From JAAYJG01 sp964450305 (GTDB lineage: Bacteria; Bacillota; Clostridia; DSM-8532), in contig CAYVFB010000008.1 of the NCBI GenBank assembly GCA_964450305.1, forward strand, positions 5,137 to 69,136: DNA of 64,000 nt. The letters run 5' to 3'. The stretch's first letter is position 1. The number at the start of each line of letters is the position of its first letter. This document shows positions 61,285 to 64,000 of the stretch, in pieces. Under the pieces are notes generated by a model, which saw only the letters and a list, made by a program, of their open reading frames with translations, was not told the DNA's origin and did not search any database. The translations under genes and the position numbers were made by a program.

Positions 61285-63102
61285 TTATTTCAGCTCAATC
61301 CCCAGTGCTTCAATCAAGTAGATGGCATTGCGCGTCTTCGACACACCCGGCCTCAGTTTATAATCAAACTTGATTTGCCCATTGTCATAATGCTCTTGAA
61401 AATGGTAGTTTGCGATTTGCCCGTTTGTTTCCTTTTCCAGAATCTCCAGCTCCAAATCATGGGTGGATACCATGCCGATGCTGTTCTTTCCGGCCAGCTT
61501 TGAGATCAAAACCTTTGCAGCGTGATGGCGATCATAGGAGTTGGTTCCCTTAAAAATTTCGTCTAAAAGGAAAAAGATGCGTCCTTTTGTTTTAACGGCC
61601 TCCACAATCATCTTTATCCTCAGCAGCTCGGCATAAAAGCTGGATATGCTTTTCTCCAGGTTGTCGGATATCCGCATACAGGTGCATACATTCATGACCG
61701 AGCAGGAAAATGAATGCGCGCATACAGGGGCACCGGAGTAAGCCAGAACGAGGTTTAACCCGATAGTTCTTAAAAACGTGCTTTTTCCCGACATGTTTGA
61801 ACCGGTTACAAGGATTACCTTTCTGTCGTTGCCCAGCTCGAAGTCATTTGAGATGCGTCCTTTGGTGATTAATGGATGTCCGGCCTGAACGGCTTTAACC
61901 AGCAGGGTTTCGGAATCAATAACATCGGGCACGGCCCAATCCGGATTGTCATGCATCAGGTTTGCCAGGCTGGAAAACGCTTCAAAGGCCGCGATGCCTT
62001 CAAACCACTGAAGCAGATTTTTTCCGCACTCCTGCTTCCATTTTTCCAGGGCAATTTCACATTGATAATCCCACAATGTAAGCACATCAAAAACAAAGTA
62101 GAACATATTGTTCCGATTTGAAATGTTACTGCAAATATGCGAAAGCTTATCCAACTGCTTTGACGGTGAGCTGTTATTCACATACAAGCTTTTTTTATTT
62201 TCCTGTAGCAAGCAGGAGCGGAATTCAGTTTTTTCAATTAACTTGAGCATGTTACTGTAAGGCTCAAGACGGTACTTCAATGCATAGGCGGTATTGAGCA
62301 CATCTGAACGATGCTTGATTTTCCACCGCAACAGAAGAATCTGGAAGATTATCAGCAAAACGGGAATGAGCCTGGGAATCAGCTGAAAATACCCCGGTAT
62401 GATTGTAAGGGCGGTAATGACAGGAAGTAATTTCATAAAAAGTTGTATACGCTTCTCCAACAACTTCTCATTGACGTTCTTTCCCCAATCCAGAATTTTA
62501 TTCATTTCATGAGAGCTTTCCTTCAGGGTCATCCCTTCTGCCTGCAGCCTTTGGCGGAAGAAAAGCCCCTTGGCCAGTTCGTTAACTGCTTCCTGTTTTC
62601 TCTTGATCTCATCTGTGCTTTCTGGATGAGAGCACAACAAGTCCTTCAGTTTTTTTCTTCCCAGGGGGGTTTGGCAGGAATTCACCAGTTGAAAAACAGA
62701 ACCCTGACCCAGTATATCCAAATCCTCGGCATAAAAGTGATCAATTTCGGCAAGATCCTCTCCTTTATCAGAAAAAGAGGTCCATTCACCATTCAGTCGC
62801 TGCAGACCGTTATGATTGATGCCCACCAGGCTTTTCCCCAGGGTTTCACAATAAGCAGCCTTATCATGCCGTAAATTCAGAAACAGGTATACAAGCAGCA
62901 TGACCAAAAAAGCGCCGGTACCAAGGTAAATAAAGCGAAGAACAAGAAACAGCGCAGTAATTCCAAGCCCCCCAAAAACCGTGATGAGCTTAAAAAGGAT
63001 AAGCTGCTTTATCTTGAGATGAACTGCTTCGGAAAACGCATTATACTTGCTTTCCCGTCGACTATACCTGTTTTCAATGGAATTGCTCATTTTTTTCTCC
63101 AT
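61285..63102 (-). CDS. Membrane-anchored MutS-family ATPase
   Basis: A 605-residue protein. Two membrane segments (about residues 35-75) precede a MutS core-like region (about residues 115-340), with a third hydrophobic stretch near 225-260. The MutS ATPase domain at the end has Walker A VTGSNMSGKSTFLRT, Walker B FFLLDEIFKGTNSYDR and STHDLELE. It lacks mismatch-recognition and Smr nuclease domains. This membrane MutS-like family is frequent in Firmicutes and Bacteroidetes but its function is unknown. Starts at 63102 (AAGG, 5 nt) or 63090 (GGAG, 6 nt) are both possible. Confidence 0.87.
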   Translation of the reverse strand: MEKKMSNSIENRYSRRESKYNAFSEAVHLKIKQLILFKLITVFGGLGITALFLVLRFIYLGTGAFLVMLLVYLFLNLRHDKAAYCETLGKSLVGINHNGLQRLNGEWTSFSDKGEDLAEIDHFYAEDLDILGQGSVFQLVNSCQTPLGRKKLKDLLCSHPESTDEIKRKQEAVNELAKGLFFRQRLQAEGMTLKESSHEMNKILDWGKNVNEKLLEKRIQLFMKLLPVITALTIIPGYFQLIPRLIPVLLIIFQILLLRWKIKHRSDVLNTAYALKYRLEPYSNMLKLIEKTEFRSCLLQENKKSLYVNNSSPSKQLDKLSHICSNISNRNNMFYFVFDVLTLWDYQCEIALEKWKQECGKNLLQWFEGIAAFEAFSSLANLMHDNPDWAVPDVIDSETLLVKAVQAGHPLITKGRISNDFELGNDRKVILVTGSNMSGKSTFLRTIGLNLVLAYSGAPVCAHSFSCSVMNVCTCMRISDNLEKSISSFYAELLRIKMIVEAVKTKGRIFFLLDEIFKGTNSYDRHHAAKVLISKLAGKNSIGMVSTHDLELEILEKETNGQIANYHFQEHYDNGQIKFDYKLRPGVSKTRNAIYLIEALGIELK

Positions 63103-63323
63103 CTCTGCCTTGCTGAATTCTTAAAAGTTGTTTAAAACAATTATGTTCAGTAATAATGTTTTTATCTGTAAATGTTCGCTGGGACGAAAGGTATGGATAT
63201 CAGCTCAACGAACTAAGTTGTTGTAAGGTAAGCACTGTCAGATTGGTTTTGGAGGAACTGATAAATGCCATAACTACGCCTCTGAACACAGCTATTATAG
63301 AATTAGTGCATAGGTTACCCATA

Positions 63324-64000
63324 TCATAGCTGTTCAATTGCCTCTGCCAGGCACGAAAAAATAAAATCCGGTTTAATTTCTGAAGCTTCCACATCCCCCG
63401 GTTTTGTTTCTCCGGAGAGTACCAGCAGACTGGTTGCCCCATGATGATAAGCGGTGGCTATGTCGGTATACAGCCTGTCACCGGCGAAAACGATGTCACA
63501 AGCCTGGAACCCGGTGCGGTCAATAATAAAGTCAACCGTCTCTTTGTAAGGCTTTCCAAGGTATTTGGGTATAACACCCGTCGAGGCTGTGATAAAGGCA
63601 CACATTGCTCCACAATCCGGAATGAACCCATCCTCTGTAGGGCAATTAAAATCCGGATGGGTGGCAATGAAATCACAACCATTGCGGATTAGCGTGCAGG
63701 CTTGTGACAGCTTCTCATAATGCAAGGTTGTGTCAAACGCCATCACCACTGCAGCAGGGTCTTTGCGATCCAACAGGATGCCGCTGTCGCTGAAATGCTT
63801 TTCAACGGCAGGTGTGGCCAAAAGAAAAATTTTTTGATCGGTGTAGTGCTTTTTCAGATAGTTGATGGTCACATCACCGGAGGTGGCAATTTGATCACCT
63901 GTTATGCGGCATCTCATACCCTCAAGCTTAGTGATATAATACTCGGAGGTTCGCGAGGAGTTATTGGTGAAAAACATGAATTTTTTTCCGGCTTCCCGCA
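63324..64000 (-). CDS. HAD-superfamily IIA phosphatase (NagD/PNPase type), partial
   Basis: The 3' part of a HAD-IIA sugar-phosphate phosphatase, at least 225 residues. Its N-terminus, including the nucleophile DxDGT motif, lies beyond the window. Seen are KKFMFFTNNSSR (motif 2 Thr/Asn), the C2 cap with NYLKKHY and FIATHPDFNCPTEDGFIPDCG, the motif 3 Lys in YLGKPYKE and the acidic FAGDRLYTDIATAYHHGATSLLVLSG. Members dephosphorylate small sugar or aryl phosphates. The substrate is unknown. Confidence 0.9.
   Translation of the reverse strand, partial: REAGKKFMFFTNNSSRTSEYYITKLEGMRCRITGDQIATSGDVTINYLKKHYTDQKIFLLATPAVEKHFSDSGILLDRKDPAAVVMAFDTTLHYEKLSQACTLIRNGCDFIATHPDFNCPTEDGFIPDCGAMCAFITASTGVIPKYLGKPYKETVDFIIDRTGFQACDIVFAGDRLYTDIATAYHHGATSLLVLSGETKPGDVEASEIKPDFIFSCLAEAIEQL

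Overview
The window looks like a chromosomal segment from an anaerobic, sugar-fermenting Firmicute of the class Clostridia. The evidence is consistent strong AGGAGG-type ribosome binding sites, an Asp23-family protein, MutS2, a class A RNase P RNA, a ferredoxin-linked 2-oxoacid oxidoreductase, FchA plus FolD, a YesM/YesN-type two-component system and many lipoprotein binding proteins. Species cannot be fixed from the sequence alone. There is no prophage, rRNA operon, CRISPR array or intact transposase. Several intergenic palindromes look like REP-type elements.

Layout. 0-7 kb: Asp23 protein, DUF5685 protein, poly-Q J-domain protein, a membrane protein, a secreted cell-wall amidase and MutS2. 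7-12.4 kb: aldo/keto reductase, then iorA-iorB-paaK for aromatic amino-acid catabolism. 12.7-23.4 kb: housekeeping genes: two tRNAs, trmK, a Nif3-type protein, rnpB, fchA-folD, a YbaK deacylase, a PlsC-like acyltransferase, an exonuclease, a DUF1287 lipoprotein, a NYN protein, a left-handed beta-helix protein and a MurG-like transferase. 23.6-33.6 kb: a monosaccharide ABC importer followed by a membrane-tethered sugar sensor, a LytS/YesM-type kinase, a YesN-type regulator and a second XylF-like lipoprotein, arranged like the xylose-sensing XylFII-LytS-YesN systems of clostridia. 33.7-36.7 kb: ComEA-like protein, thrS and a UPF0180 protein flanked by palindromic repeats. 37-46 kb: two large solute-binding lipoproteins without an importer permease, next to a MacA/FtsX-type ABC exporter with two ATPases. 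46-51.3 kb: BlaR1/BlaI-like pair, UPF0104 membrane protein and a Gfo/Idh oxidoreductase. 51.3-58.7 kb: the most unusual region. 58.8-64 kb: GH1 glycosidase, Bax-inhibitor-1 protein, a membrane-anchored MutS-like ATPase and a HAD phosphatase cut by the window end.

The stand-out is a three-gene operon at 53057-58673. Its genes overlap by 4 nt at each junction. It encodes a TerB-N/TerB-C protein, a BrxD-like ATPase and an Lhr/BrxHI-like helicase. BrxD and BrxHI are known parts of type 2 BREX phage defence, but the methylase, PglZ-type phosphatase and PglW kinase of BREX are all missing here. The promoter (TTGACT, 17 nt, TCTAAT) carries a Firmicutes LexA-type box, GAAC-ATGT-GTTC, inside the spacer and -10 element, so the operon is probably SOS-inducible. 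Divergent to it lies a truncated but still open copy of the helicase that has lost its first RecA domain. I infer a DNA-damage-responsive defence or DNA-processing module; this has not been shown.
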